In this document: positions 43,109 through 52,199 of the stretch, piece by piece | How positions within the stretch are numbered: the stretch's first letter is position 1 | Layout of the letters: the number at the start of each line of letters is the position of its first letter | NCBI GenBank assembly: GCA_020446945.1 | Contig: JAGRDS010000001.1 | Location: forward strand, 37,138 to 101,137 | Origin: Parvularculaceae bacterium | GTDB taxonomy: Bacteria; Pseudomonadota; Alphaproteobacteria; Caulobacterales; Parvularculaceae | Reading direction: 5' to 3' | Length of the DNA stretch: 64,000 nt | Program-made: the position numbers and the translations under genes | The notes under the pieces: generated by a model | Database searches by the model: none | What the model saw: only the letters and a program-made list of their open reading frames with translations | What the model was told of the DNA's origin: nothing

Positions 43109-44701
43109 ATGAAGCGCAATGAAATGGCCGCCCGCACTTACAGCCCTGACGAAATCGCCGCCGCAAAATCCTGGCCCTTTGAGGAAGCCAGAAAGCTCGA
43201 CGCGCGGCTGAAACGGATCGGCCATGAGGGCGTCGTCGTTTTTGAAACGGGATACGGCCCTTCAGGCCCGCCCCATATCGGCACGTTCGGCGAGGTTGCG
43301 CGCACAACCATGGTCCGACGCGCATTCGAATTAACAACAGGGCGAACGACGCGGCTTATTTCATTTTCCGACGATCTTGACGGCATGAGAAAAGTGCCGC
43401 CGCATCTGCCCAACCAGGAAATGCTGGCGCAATACCTCCAAAAGCCGCTGACGAGCGTTCCCGACCCCTGGGGCGGCTATGAGAGCTTCGCCCACCACAA
43501 CAACGCCAAACTGCGCGCTTTCCTCGACCAGTTCGGCTTCGAATATGAATTCCTTTCAGCAAGCGAGTGTTACAAATCCGGCAAATTCGACGCGACGCTG
43601 ATCCGCGTACTTGAGCGATATGATGCGCTGATGGAGATCATGCTTCCGTCGCTGGGCGAAGAGCGGCGCGAGACATATTCCCCGATCCTGCCGATTTCGC
43701 CGAAATCTGGCCGCGTTCTTTACGTTCCGCTGCTCGAACGCGACGCGGGCAAGGGCGAGATCGTTTTCGAGGATGAAGACGGCGAAAAAATCAGAATGCC
43801 GGTCGGCGGCGGCAATACTAAATTGCAGTGGAAAGCCGATTGGGCGGGACGCTGGTTTGCGCTCGGCGTCGACTATGAAATGGCGGGCGAGGATCTGACC
43901 GAATCGGTCCGCCTTTCGAACCGCATCGTGAAGATATTGGGCGGCGAACCGCCGGCCGGCTTCAATTTCCAGCTTTTCGTCGATGAGGAAGGAAAGAAGA
44001 TCTCGAAAACGAAAGGCAACGGCATTTCAATTGAGGAATGGCTGAACTACGCCAGCCCGGAAAGCCTTTCGCTTTTCATGTTCCAGAATCCGAAATCGGC
44101 GCGGAAACTTTATTTCGACGTCATTCCCAAGACGCTAGACGAATACTGGGCGCATCTTGAAAAATATTCCGGGCACCAAGGCGCCAAAGCGCTCGACAAC
44201 CCGGTTTGGCATATTCACGGCGGCGAACCGCCGAACTCCGCAACGCCGGTTTCTTTCGCCATGCTGCTTACGCTCGTCAACGCCGTCGGCGGCGATCCTG
44301 AAGTGCTAAAGGGTTTTATTCGCAAATATCGTCCGAACGCCGACGCCGACGCGCTTGCCGCAGCCGACGCGCTGACCGAATACGCCGCGCGTTACTACAA
44401 GGATTTCGTCGAGCCGAAAAAACGCTATCGCGCGCCGACCGCCGAAGAGCGCGCGGCGCTGGAAATGCTCGCCCGAAAGCTGAAAGAAATCGGCGACGGC
44501 GCGGACGAGGACGCCTATCAGACGGCGACATTCGACGCTGGCAAGGCCAACGGCTATGAGAAAAACCTGCGCGATTGGTTCAAGGCGATTTATGAAGTCG
44601 TTTTTGGTCAATCCGAGGGCCCGCGCATGGGGCCTTTCGCCAAAATTTACGGCGCCGAAGCGACAGCCGAATTGATCGAAGGCGCTCTTTCCAGAACCTG
44701 A
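43109..44701 (+). CDS. lysK: lysyl-tRNA synthetase, class I
   Basis: Charges tRNA-Lys. This is the archaeal-type class I enzyme kept by many alphaproteobacteria, unrelated to class II LysS. HIGH is PHIGTFGE (His56 on) and KMSKS is KISKTKGNG (near residue 300). The adenylate-binding DDLDGMRKVP and the substrate segment WKADWAGRW lie between them. Length 530 residues from ATG 43109; an ATG five codons later is equally possible, and the frame is open back to 42968. No strong ribosome site marks either. Confidence 0.95.
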   Translation: MKRNEMAARTYSPDEIAAAKSWPFEEARKLDARLKRIGHEGVVVFETGYGPSGPPHIGTFGEVARTTMVRRAFELTTGRTTRLISFSDDLDGMRKVPPHLPNQEMLAQYLQKPLTSVPDPWGGYESFAHHNNAKLRAFLDQFGFEYEFLSASECYKSGKFDATLIRVLERYDALMEIMLPSLGEERRETYSPILPISPKSGRVLYVPLLERDAGKGEIVFEDEDGEKIRMPVGGGNTKLQWKADWAGRWFALGVDYEMAGEDLTESVRLSNRIVKILGGEPPAGFNFQLFVDEEGKKISKTKGNGISIEEWLNYASPESLSLFMFQNPKSARKLYFDVIPKTLDEYWAHLEKYSGHQGAKALDNPVWHIHGGEPPNSATPVSFAMLLTLVNAVGGDPEVLKGFIRKYRPNADADALAAADALTEYAARYYKDFVEPKKRYRAPTAEERAALEMLARKLKEIGDGADEDAYQTATFDAGKANGYEKNLRDWFKAIYEVVFGQSEGPRMGPFAKIYGAEATAELIEGALSRT

Positions 44702-44744
44702 ATGCGCGCGCTTGCCCGACCGGCGGACATCGCAGCGCGTTAAG

Positions 44745-44864
44745 CTAGCCCTCCTCAATCCGCGGCTTCACCGCGCAGCGATTGGACCCGCGGCCGAAGG
44801 CGATTGACGCACCGATGAGAAGCGCAATGACCACGAAAACGGTAATGGCGATGATATCGGACAT
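44745..44864 (-). CDS. small membrane protein (39 residues)
   Basis: A short frame (ATG 44864, TAG 44745-44747) encodes MSDIIAITVFVVIALLIGAS followed by a basic tail with one Cys and an acidic end. One transmembrane helix spans about residues 4-22. It lies in the gap between lysK and the cytochrome b561 gene, on the strand of the latter but downstream of it. No strong ribosome site is visible. The clean hydrophobic helix after an ATG supports a real gene, but there is no family match I can name. Confidence 0.45.
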   Translation of the reverse strand: MSDIIAITVFVVIALLIGASIAFGRGSNRCAVKPRIEEG

Positions 44865-44921
44865 GCCTGCCAGTTTCTCGCTGATCGCGCCCGATATCAA
44901 CACCGCCGTTTTATCTGGCGT

Positions 44922-45482
44922 CTAACGCTTCATCCCGATCATGCGCAGGGAAGTGCGTTTTTTGTCGAGAACGAGATGCTTCAGCGCGCCCGCGACATGA
45001 AGCGCGATCAGCGGCCAGAACAGATTCGGCGCGAAAGCGTGTATTTCCTCCGCCAGCTCATGCAGATCGCCATTTCGGGCGGCGAACGGCGACGGGATGG
45101 AGGCCATGCCGAACACGTCGATAGCCGCGGGCCGGGTCCAGATGACGACGGGGCCGGTGATGATCTGTATCGCAATCATCAGCAAGAACAGATGCGCTAC
45201 AGCCGACGCCAGCATGTTGACGTATTTATTCTGGTCCGGTTTCGCCGGCTGGCGTTGCGCGTAATGGAGAACTATGCGCGCCAGCAGAAAGGTAAAAAAC
45301 ACCGCGCCGATCGCCGCATGAAACTCGACCATCTCGGAAATCGCCTCGCGCGGGGCTTTCGCCTCTTTGGCGTGCTCGATGTCCTCACCGAGGAAATATA
45401 GCCAGATGACGCCGACCGCCGAAATCCAGTGCAACAAGATCGCCGCCCAACCATAGCTCGTCGCCGTATTTTTCCAGCTCAT
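44922..45482 (-). CDS. cytochrome b561
   Basis: Di-heme membrane electron carrier of 186 residues with four helices. The helix-located histidines expected as heme ligands are visible in ILLHWISAVG, VEFHAAIGAVFF, LHELAEEIHAF and IALHVAGALKHLVL, matching the prokaryotic cytochrome b561 family. It may oxidise quinol or scavenge superoxide. ATG 45482 (MSWKNTATSYGW) is the family-like start with GGAGG upstream; the frame runs to 45518. Confidence 0.9.
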   Translation of the reverse strand: MSWKNTATSYGWAAILLHWISAVGVIWLYFLGEDIEHAKEAKAPREAISEMVEFHAAIGAVFFTFLLARIVLHYAQRQPAKPDQNKYVNMLASAVAHLFLLMIAIQIITGPVVIWTRPAAIDVFGMASIPSPFAARNGDLHELAEEIHAFAPNLFWPLIALHVAGALKHLVLDKKRTSLRMIGMKR

Positions 45483-45615
45483 GCCTTGCGCCGCCTCCGA
45501 AATTCCCGCCGCTCTCACCGGCGAAACTTTTAATACTTCCTGTCGGCGCCGGAAAGGTAATCCTGCACAATTGTATGAAAGGCCTGGTTGACCGGCGCCT
45601 TAGGCCGGCGAGCGG

Positions 45616-46131
45616 CTAATCCATCACGCCGATAAAGGGCAAGCCGCGCGCGCGACCGTTATCGTCCATGCCGTAACCGACGATAAAATCTTCCGCCGCA
45701 GTTTCAAAACCAACGAAATCGGCATCGATATCGGCGCTTCTTCCTGTCGCCTTGCGAACGAGAACGGCGATATTCGCGTCTTTTGCTCCTCGGTCGAGAA
45801 CCATGTTCTTTGCAAAATGGAGGCTTCGCCCGCTATCAAGAACATCGTCGATCAAGAGGACGGAGCGTCCATCAAGCGGAACCGAAAAATCCTTCAACAG
45901 CGTGACGACGCCTGACGAGGCGCGCGCGCCGCCATAACTCGACAATTGAACGAAATCGACATTCGGATCGCACCCTATTCGATTGAGCGCACGCAAAAGG
46001 TCCGCAGCGAAGACGAAAGCGCCGGTCAAAACCGGCGCCATCAGAAAGTCGCGCGGCATCGATCTGGCGATATCGCGCGCCAGGGCGTCAATTCTTCGGC
46101 GAACGTCCTCTTCCGAATAAAGCGTACGCAT
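45616..46131 (-). CDS. hpt: hypoxanthine phosphoribosyltransferase
   Basis: Purine salvage: joins hypoxanthine or guanine to PRPP. The 171-residue protein (from ATG 46131, MRTLYSEEDVRRRI) has the PRPP-binding motif VLLIDDVLDSGRSL and the substrate-adjacent segment DFVGFETAAEDFIVGYGMD, with the loop LSSYGGARASSG. The frame is open to an ATG at 46191, but that adds residues not usual in the family. It is 62 bp downstream of the zinc-ribbon gene on the same strand. Confidence 0.92.
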   Translation of the reverse strand: MRTLYSEEDVRRRIDALARDIARSMPRDFLMAPVLTGAFVFAADLLRALNRIGCDPNVDFVQLSSYGGARASSGVVTLLKDFSVPLDGRSVLLIDDVLDSGRSLHFAKNMVLDRGAKDANIAVLVRKATGRSADIDADFVGFETAAEDFIVGYGMDDNGRARGLPFIGVMD

Positions 46132-46193
46132 CTGACGCTCTTTAACCGCAGGACCGCGAAATGCAACGAACCGGCCCGGATAGCGGGCCAAAT

Positions 46194-47672
46194 TCAGTTT
46201 TGAGGCGTCTTAAGCAGCTGGTCGACGGAAAGCTTGACGCCTTCGGCGGGCGCAAATGAAAGCAACACTTCCGCAACGCCGTCCGGCGCCGGGGCGCGAG
46301 TCGAGAAATCAGCGAAAGCGCCGGCGCGGATTTTTTCGGCCCGCGCCGAAAACGTCCAGCGCGACAAAAGCTCGCCATCTTCGCTCAACGCCTCGGCCTG
46401 GAGCATCGGCGGCGCGACGTCGCCCTTTTCCTCGTTACGCAGGCGGCCGAGAATTTCGATCACCGGTCCCTGGGGCGACATTGCGACGCGATGCGTAACG
46501 CCCTCGATCTTCAGCCCGTATGGATTGGCCTCTATACCGACGGCTTCATAGGCGGTTTTCGCATTCGGGAACATTGCGACAATATTATTGCGATAGGAAT
46601 AGGCGACGAAAGCAAAGGCGGCGATCGCGCCGATCCAGGCGGACCATCCGATGGCGCGCATCGGCGTCATGCGGTTCTTCTCGCGCGCCTCGGCGCGCCG
46701 GCGCGCCTTGCGGATGGCGCGTTCAAGTTCTTTGGGTTGCACGCGAAGCGCTGTGAAGAATTCCTCGTTGAAGATGCGTTCGGCGACGGGCTCGAGATCT
46801 TCCATCCGCGCAAGCGCGGTTGCGCGTCGGCGCTCTTCGCGCGCCTTGCGTCCGAAACCTTTTGAGACCGGGTCGTCATAATATTCGGCGCGGGAATCAG
46901 CGCGCGGCGCGGCGTCAATGTCTTCAAAATCAGCATCGACGATAGAAGGGTCTTTCGATCCGCCGCGCATTTCGCGCGCGGCGGCGATGTCATCGCGCCC
47001 ATAGCGACCGCGCTCCATGCGCGCATTGCGGTCCGCTCGCGCGTCGCGCTCGAATTCATTGCTCCAGCGTGTACGCGGCGTTTCGTCCCGCTCGTCTTCG
47101 GGCCGATCTTCGCGCGCATGTCGAGCGCGATGGCGGGCGCGGCCGAAGCTGCGTTCCTCCTTCGCAGAAATTCGATCCGCTTTTTCGTCGTTCGCGGTTT
47201 CGGGAATGGGGTCGGACTTTTTCGCCTTAATGAAGCGGCCTTTTTTGTCACGCTGAAGCGGCGGCGGCTCGATCTTGCTTCCGGCGTTGTTTTCGGCGCT
47301 CGGCTCGTCGCGATCGCGCGCAAAATCTCCCGCCGCGTCATCCTCGTCGGCATATCTCCCGCTTCTTGCGGATGCCTCGCGCGTAGGCGCCGGGTCGAAC
47401 AGCGGTTCCTCGACATCTTCTTCGAAGGCGTCGTCTCGCGCATCGACTCGCCAGCGAACGGGCGCGCGTTCCGTCTCACGCTCGCGGCGCGGCGCCTCAT
47501 CCTCGCGAACGCGATGTTGCTTTTTCAAAGGAACGAGGTCTTCAATCGGCTGCGGCGCCGGTACGAACCAGCTTTCCTCGCATTCCGCGCAGCGCACGGA
47601 ACGCCCGTCCGGCGAAAAACGCCGATCCTCGACATCATAGCGCGTAGCGCAATTCGGACATGTAATTATCAT
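46194..47672 (-). CDS. MJ0042-type zinc-ribbon protein with long charged linker and C-terminal membrane-anchored domain
   Basis: A 492-residue protein. Residues 1-35 form a zinc ribbon with paired cysteines (CPNCATRY and RCAECEESW). About 290 residues of low-complexity, Arg/Glu/Asp-rich sequence follow, largely disordered. One transmembrane helix (about 344-364, GWSAWIGAIAAFAFVAYSY) leads to a C-terminal periplasmic domain of about 120 residues with the pattern EILGRLRNEEKGDVAPPMLQ, which fits a DUF3426-like domain. Divergent from ftsE by 71 bp. Its function is unknown; similar zinc-ribbon proteins sit beside ftsEX in many alphaproteobacteria. Confidence 0.85.
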   Translation of the reverse strand: MIITCPNCATRYDVEDRRFSPDGRSVRCAECEESWFVPAPQPIEDLVPLKKQHRVREDEAPRRERETERAPVRWRVDARDDAFEEDVEEPLFDPAPTREASARSGRYADEDDAAGDFARDRDEPSAENNAGSKIEPPPLQRDKKGRFIKAKKSDPIPETANDEKADRISAKEERSFGRARHRARHAREDRPEDERDETPRTRWSNEFERDARADRNARMERGRYGRDDIAAAREMRGGSKDPSIVDADFEDIDAAPRADSRAEYYDDPVSKGFGRKAREERRRATALARMEDLEPVAERIFNEEFFTALRVQPKELERAIRKARRRAEAREKNRMTPMRAIGWSAWIGAIAAFAFVAYSYRNNIVAMFPNAKTAYEAVGIEANPYGLKIEGVTHRVAMSPQGPVIEILGRLRNEEKGDVAPPMLQAEALSEDGELLSRWTFSARAEKIRAGAFADFSTRAPAPDGVAEVLLSFAPAEGVKLSVDQLLKTPQN

Positions 47673-47743
47673 GGGCGACCAGAATCATGCCTTGACTTGC
47701 CGTCCGCTGCGGCGCGGATAGGAGAAAACACGGAAAGTTCGTC

Positions 47744-48433
47744 GTGATCGTCAGATTCGACAATGTCGGCCTCGCCTACGAGATCGGCGCGGAAAGCCTG
47801 AAAGACGTGAGATTCACGCTTAATGAAGGTGAATTCCGGTTTCTCACCGGCCCATCCGGCGCCGGCAAGACGACCTTTTTGAAGCTCATTTATCTCGCCC
47901 TGCGCCCGACGAGAGGCCGCATGACGCTGTTTGGGCAGGACGTGACGGACGCCGAACGCGACATGCTTCCGCCTTTGCGGCGGCGCATAGGCGTCGTGTT
48001 CCAGGAATTTCGCCTTCTCGACCATTTGACGGCCTTTGAAAATGTCGCTCTGCCCATGAAAGTCGCGGGCGTTAACCAACAGCAATACCGGGAAGACGTA
48101 AGAGAACTCTTAAATTGGGTCGGGCTTGGCTCGAGAATGGACGCCCTTCCCCAAACGCTTTCGGGGGGAGAAAAACAGCGCGTCGCGCTGGCGCGCGCGC
48201 TCGTTTCGAAACCGGATCTCATTCTGGCGGACGAACCGACAGGCAATGTCGATCCGCAAATGGGTGAAAAAATCATGAAACTGTTCGTCGAGTTGAACAA
48301 GCTCGGCGCCGCCGTCATCGTCGCCACGCACGACCTTCAACTGGTTCAGGCGCTCGGCAAGAGAACCATGCGGCTCGACGGCGGGCGCTTGTATGAAGAT
48401 CCGCCGATGCGCGCCAGCGGGAGGATGAGATAA
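47744..48433 (+). CDS. ftsE: cell division ATP-binding protein FtsE
   Basis: ATPase of the FtsEX complex that links divisome state to peptidoglycan hydrolases. The 229-residue ABC ATPase has Walker A GPSGAGKTT (about 38-46), the Q-loop segment VFQEFRLLDHLTAFENVALP, signature LSGGEKQRVALARAL and Walker B LILADEPTGNVD. Starts with GTG 47744. ftsX follows with a 92 bp gap that contains the ribosome site for its TTG start. Confidence 0.95.
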   Translation: MIVRFDNVGLAYEIGAESLKDVRFTLNEGEFRFLTGPSGAGKTTFLKLIYLALRPTRGRMTLFGQDVTDAERDMLPPLRRRIGVVFQEFRLLDHLTAFENVALPMKVAGVNQQQYREDVRELLNWVGLGSRMDALPQTLSGGEKQRVALARALVSKPDLILADEPTGNVDPQMGEKIMKLFVELNKLGAAVIVATHDLQLVQALGKRTMRLDGGRLYEDPPMRASGRMR

Positions 48434-48525
48434 GCAGCGTATCGGGCATAGACGGCGCGATTGAAGAGGCGCCGGCGGGCGACCAGCCTGCTGATGCGCA
48501 CGGAAAACCGCCGAGGAGACCGCTA

Positions 48526-49410
48526 TTGCGCCGGTTTTCGCGCGCGCCCCTGCTTCCGGAAGCCGGACAGGGCGGCGCGCCGCTGACCGCTGTTATCGCC
48601 GTTATTTCCTCGCTCGCCTGCCTGGCGCTTGCGGCCTTCATCCTGATTGCATCGGCATCGAACGCCTGGACGGATGAACTTAAATCCTCGTTTACAATTC
48701 AGGTGAAAGGCGTCGATGCGGAAGAAATCGGCGAAAGGCTGAAAAGCGCGCAGGAGATTTTGTCTTCGACGCCGGGCGTCGAAAACATAAAGGTTGTCGA
48801 ATCGAAAGACGCGGCGAAACTGCTTGAACCCTGGCTCGGCAAGGGGAACGCCGACGCGCTCAACGTGCCGGCGCTCATCGAAGTGAAACTGAACAAGGAG
48901 GCGCAGACTGATGTCGCCGCCTTGTCCGAACGCCTGCAATCGATCTCGCCCGGCGTCATTCTTGACGATCACGGCGGCTGGAACGATCGCCTCGCCGACG
49001 CGGCGCGTTCCGGCCAGGCGCTCGCTTTCGCCGTTTTCGCCCTTATTATGGGAGCGGCCTGCGCGATTTCGATTTTCGCCGCGCGCGCCGGCCTTTCCGC
49101 CAATCAGGAGGTTGTTTCGCTGCTCCATCTCGTCGGCGCCACCGACGATTTCATCGCGCGCGAAGTCCAGCGCCGCTTTACCGTGATCGGCCTGCGCGGC
49201 TCCATGCTCGGCCTGTTGGCGGCGACGTTCCTCCTGACGTTGTTTTCATTTGCGACAAGGGCGCGCGGGGGCGAGGGCTTTTTTCTGCCCGGACTGACGA
49301 TTGGGCCCGAATTGCTGATTCCCCTGCTGTCGGTTCCTTTCGCAATCTGCCTCGTTACGGCGATCGCCGCGCGGCTGACGGTTCTGCGCACATTGCGAGA
49401 GACGTATTAG
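48526..49410 (+). CDS. ftsX: cell division membrane protein FtsX
   Basis: Membrane partner of FtsE, which transmits ATP hydrolysis to periplasmic amidase activators such as EnvC. The 294-residue protein has one N-terminal helix (about 20-42), a periplasmic domain (about 43-165, SFTIQVKGVDAEEIGERL), then three more helices. TTG 48526 is chosen because GAGGAG lies 7 bp before it and no ATG or GTG precedes in frame. EnvC-like and ftsEX are in the same window but 11 kb apart. Confidence 0.93.
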   Translation: MRRFSRAPLLPEAGQGGAPLTAVIAVISSLACLALAAFILIASASNAWTDELKSSFTIQVKGVDAEEIGERLKSAQEILSSTPGVENIKVVESKDAAKLLEPWLGKGNADALNVPALIEVKLNKEAQTDVAALSERLQSISPGVILDDHGGWNDRLADAARSGQALAFAVFALIMGAACAISIFAARAGLSANQEVVSLLHLVGATDDFIAREVQRRFTVIGLRGSMLGLLAATFLLTLFSFATRARGGEGFFLPGLTIGPELLIPLLSVPFAICLVTAIAARLTVLRTLRETY

Positions 49411-49489
49411 CGCGCGTCCGGCGCTGGACCCGACCCGCACAAAGGGGGTATCGTCCGCGCAGAGCGGGGATGTTGAGGGAAAGCGGATC

Positions 49490-50059
49490 GTGCGGCGCAT
49501 TCTGTTTGCGTTACTGATTCTCGCCGTCGCCTGGGGCGGCGGTCTTTTTATGTTCTTATCGGAAATTCCCGCGCCGGCCGAAACGCCGCCCGCGCCGGCC
49601 GACGGCGTCGTTGTTTTCACCGGCGGGTTCGACCGCGTCTCCTCGGCGATGGCGCTGCTGAACGCCGGCGCCGGCAAGCGCCTGTTGATCTCCGGGGTCA
49701 ACCCGCGCGTTTCGAGAACAGACGTCTTCGAGATGTGGAGCGGCGATCCATCGCTTTTCGAATGCTGTGTCGATCTTGGGCAAGAGGCGCGAACGACGCG
49801 CGGAAATGCAGATGAACTTGACTCATGGACGCGGCGCAACGCCTATCGCTCCCTCATTCTGGTGACATCCGATTTTCATATGCCGCGCGCTCTGCTGGAA
49901 ACGCGCCAGCGTATGCCGGATGTCGTCGTAACGCCCTACCCTGTGGCGTCGGGCCTTTTGGGCGAGAACGGAAAACCGCGGAGCCTTTCGGACTGGCGGC
50001 GGATTAGCGGAGAATATACGAAGTACATCGCTGTTCGCGCCAAATCCTGTTTCACCTGA
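49490..50059 (+). CDS. YdcF/DUF218 family membrane-anchored protein
   Basis: A 189-residue protein with an N-terminal hydrophobic anchor (about 4-24) and a periplasmic or cytoplasmic DUF218 domain. Features: DGVVVFTGGFDRVSSAMALL, KRLLISGVNP and the conserved RSLILVTSDFHMPRALLETRQ. The family is also called SanA/YdcF and has been linked to envelope and peptidoglycan precursor processes, but the reaction is not settled. GTG 49490 is the start, with GGATCG weakly complementary upstream. Probably one transcript with plsC and DUF2125 downstream. Confidence 0.88.
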   Translation: MRRILFALLILAVAWGGGLFMFLSEIPAPAETPPAPADGVVVFTGGFDRVSSAMALLNAGAGKRLLISGVNPRVSRTDVFEMWSGDPSLFECCVDLGQEARTTRGNADELDSWTRRNAYRSLILVTSDFHMPRALLETRQRMPDVVVTPYPVASGLLGENGKPRSLSDWRRISGEYTKYIAVRAKSCFT

Positions 50060-50108
50060 TCGCCCGCCCCGAACGTCCCGTTTTCAGCCGCCGCGAAGTC
50101 TCAATGCG

Positions 50109-50810
50109 ATGATCGCCGCCCGCACTTTCCTGTTCGACGCATTTCTCGCAGCGCTGACCGCCGTCATGGGCGTATTGATGTTGCCAGCGCTTGCAGACCG
50201 CCGCGCCGCGCGGGCGGCGACGCGCCTTTGGGCGAAGATTGCGCTGGGCGGATTGAACCTGATTTGCGGCATACGCCATCAAGTGAGCGGCGCGGCGCAT
50301 ATACCGACCGGACCGGCGATCGTTATCGTCAATCATCAATCCATGTGGGAGACGATCGCATTGCTGGCGCTGCTTGAGCGGCCGGCGATAGTTTTCAAGA
50401 AAGAGCTGAAGCGAATTCCGGTTTACGGCTGGTGGGCGAGCCGAACCGGGGTGCCGGTTGACCGGAGCGCCGGCGCGCGCGCCGTTAGAATGTTGCGCCG
50501 CGAGACAGAGCGCCATATCGCCCGAGGCGATCAGATCGTCGTCTTTCCCGAAGGAACCCGCGGTGCGCCTGGCGCGCTGGGACCGCTCCAGCCGGGCGTG
50601 GCGGGTATGTATCTCATCGCCGATACGCAGGCCGTTCCGGCCGTTCACAATTCGGGTACGCGCTGGCGCCATCCGGGCGGGCGTAAAACGCCCGGCAGGA
50701 TCGACATCCGATTTCTTCCCCCGATAGCGCCGGGCCTTCAAAAACGCGCTTTCATGCGCAGACTCGAAGAGGCGATGCGCGACGGTCTCATGATCGAAAA
50801 AACGACATGA
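50109..50810 (+). CDS. 1-acyl-sn-glycerol-3-phosphate acyltransferase (PlsC family)
   Basis: Membrane acyltransferase of 233 residues in phospholipid synthesis. The catalytic box reads NHQSMWE, with Glu where the canonical HxxxxD has Asp, and the substrate-binding motif FPEGTRG is intact. An N-terminal helix provides the anchor. The Glu variant is common in the AGPAT subgroup found in alphaproteobacteria. It starts 49 bp after the YdcF stop codon and is followed 7 bp on by DUF2125. Confidence 0.9.
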   Translation: MIAARTFLFDAFLAALTAVMGVLMLPALADRRAARAATRLWAKIALGGLNLICGIRHQVSGAAHIPTGPAIVIVNHQSMWETIALLALLERPAIVFKKELKRIPVYGWWASRTGVPVDRSAGARAVRMLRRETERHIARGDQIVVFPEGTRGAPGALGPLQPGVAGMYLIADTQAVPAVHNSGTRWRHPGGRKTPGRIDIRFLPPIAPGLQKRAFMRRLEEAMRDGLMIEKTT

Positions 50811-50817
50811 GAAACGT

Positions 50818-51756
50818 ATGAAACCTGCTAGCAAATGGTTGCTTTACGGACCGTTTCTATTCGCGGCGGTCGCGCTTTGCGCCTGGTGGTTTCTGTGGCG
50901 CGCCGGTGCGCACGCCATGCGCGAGGCCCTTGACGAATTCACCGTTACACAGGCGGCAAGCGGCGCGCGCGTAAATTACGAACCGTTGCGCGCCAAAGGC
51001 TTTCCGTTTTTTCTCCGCGGGATCGCCCGGAACTTTTCAATTGAAAGCGGCGATCGGGCTTACAGTTGCGCGCAAACGAATATTGACGCCCTGCCCTACC
51101 AGCTCGATCGCATCGTTTTTTCCTGCACCGGCGCTCAGCTCATCAAATTCGGCGCAGCGCAATGGACGATATCGGCGCCGGATGCGCGCGCCAGCATTGA
51201 GCGCGACAGCGAACGCGGCTGGATTGTTCGAATTCAAACGGGCGCGGCGTACGCGGAAAGCAGCGAAATCCGCTACGCAGCTGATTCGCTCAATCTAAAC
51301 CTCGCCCCGGAAAAAGGCGACCCGGCGACATTCGATATCTCCCTTCGTGCAATTGCCGCGCATGCATCGAAAGCGCCCGGCGCGCGACTTGACCGGATCG
51401 ACGCCGCCATTCGCCTCGGCCCCGCCGACGCTTTTGAAACGCGCCGCATCGACATACTCGGCTTCGAAGCGCATGTCGGCGAAAGCGTACTAAAAGCGAG
51501 CGGCGCGGCTTATTCCCGCAGCGATTCGCTGAATGGACGCTTGGAGGCGAGCCTTGAAAAACCGGCGGAGATGGCGCGGGCGATCGCCGCGTTTGGATCG
51601 CCGAACGAGGATGAGGCGCGTGCGATCGAGGCGGGCCTGGCCATGCTTGCCGTCGCCTGGGGCGGAACAATCGCGGCGCCGATCATTATCGAGGATGGGG
51701 TAGTCAGTCTTGCGGGCGTGAGACTTGGCGAAATAAGCCAGACGGCTCAACCGTAA
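50818..51756 (+). CDS. DUF2125 membrane-anchored protein
   Basis: A 312-residue protein with an N-terminal transmembrane helix (about 7-26, LLYGPFLFAAVALCAWWFLW) and a large beta-rich domain resembling an envelope or lipid-handling repeat (YEPLRAKGFPFFLRGIARNF; DISLRAIAAHASKAPGARLD). DUF2125 occurs widely in alphaproteobacteria, and the function is unknown. It follows plsC by 7 bp, so a link to envelope lipid is plausible. Its 3' end overlaps the converging MarR gene by 10 bp. Confidence 0.88.
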   Translation: MKPASKWLLYGPFLFAAVALCAWWFLWRAGAHAMREALDEFTVTQAASGARVNYEPLRAKGFPFFLRGIARNFSIESGDRAYSCAQTNIDALPYQLDRIVFSCTGAQLIKFGAAQWTISAPDARASIERDSERGWIVRIQTGAAYAESSEIRYAADSLNLNLAPEKGDPATFDISLRAIAAHASKAPGARLDRIDAAIRLGPADAFETRRIDILGFEAHVGESVLKASGAAYSRSDSLNGRLEASLEKPAEMARAIAAFGSPNEDEARAIEAGLAMLAVAWGGTIAAPIIIEDGVVSLAGVRLGEISQTAQP

Positions 51757-52103
51757 AGCGCCGCGCCGACAGCCGGACCGTTTGCGCGGTCTTCAACGAT
51801 ATGCGCAAATTCATCGACATAGATTGCGCCTTCCGGCGTCTTTTGAACAAGCACGATCCGGCGATCCGTATCGTCGCGCACGCGGCGCACGAAACCCAAT
51901 ATCGACAAGGCGTCGAGCGCGCGGCTGATCGCAGGTTTCGGCACGCTGAGATCGCGCGACAGGCCGCGAACGGTATGCGGGCCGGGATTGAGATAGACGG
52001 TAAGAAGAATAGCCCATTGCCGCATCGAAAGATCGGGACCGTCGCTCCTGACCGCGTCGGCGAGAACGTCTCTCCAAGTCGTCAAAATGCCCGGTGCTGC
52101 CAT
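51747..52103 (-). CDS. MarR family transcriptional regulator
   Basis: A 118-residue winged-helix regulator. The DNA-binding part is clear (MRQWAILLTVYLNPGPHTVR, then LSRDLSVPKPAISRALDALS and the wing VRRVRDDTDRRIVLVQKTPEG). It is shorter than most MarR proteins because the N-terminal dimerisation helix is brief, but the C-terminal helix is present. Ligand and targets are unknown; the nearest gene on its strand is the M17 aminopeptidase. Confidence 0.85.
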   Translation of the reverse strand: MAAPGILTTWRDVLADAVRSDGPDLSMRQWAILLTVYLNPGPHTVRGLSRDLSVPKPAISRALDALSILGFVRRVRDDTDRRIVLVQKTPEGAIYVDEFAHIVEDRANGPAVGAALYG

Positions 52104-52199
52104 TGTTCTTCCGGCCCGATGTCCTTGCGTTGAGGAAGCGCGCCGAAAAGGCGCGCGGAGCTGGACCCTGCAACCGTTCGCGCCGGAAGGGCAAGCGTC

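Noticed and set aside
45590-45612. Terminator after hpt on the minus strand
   Set aside because: A short GCCGG/CCGGC stem is present, but no T-run follows it.
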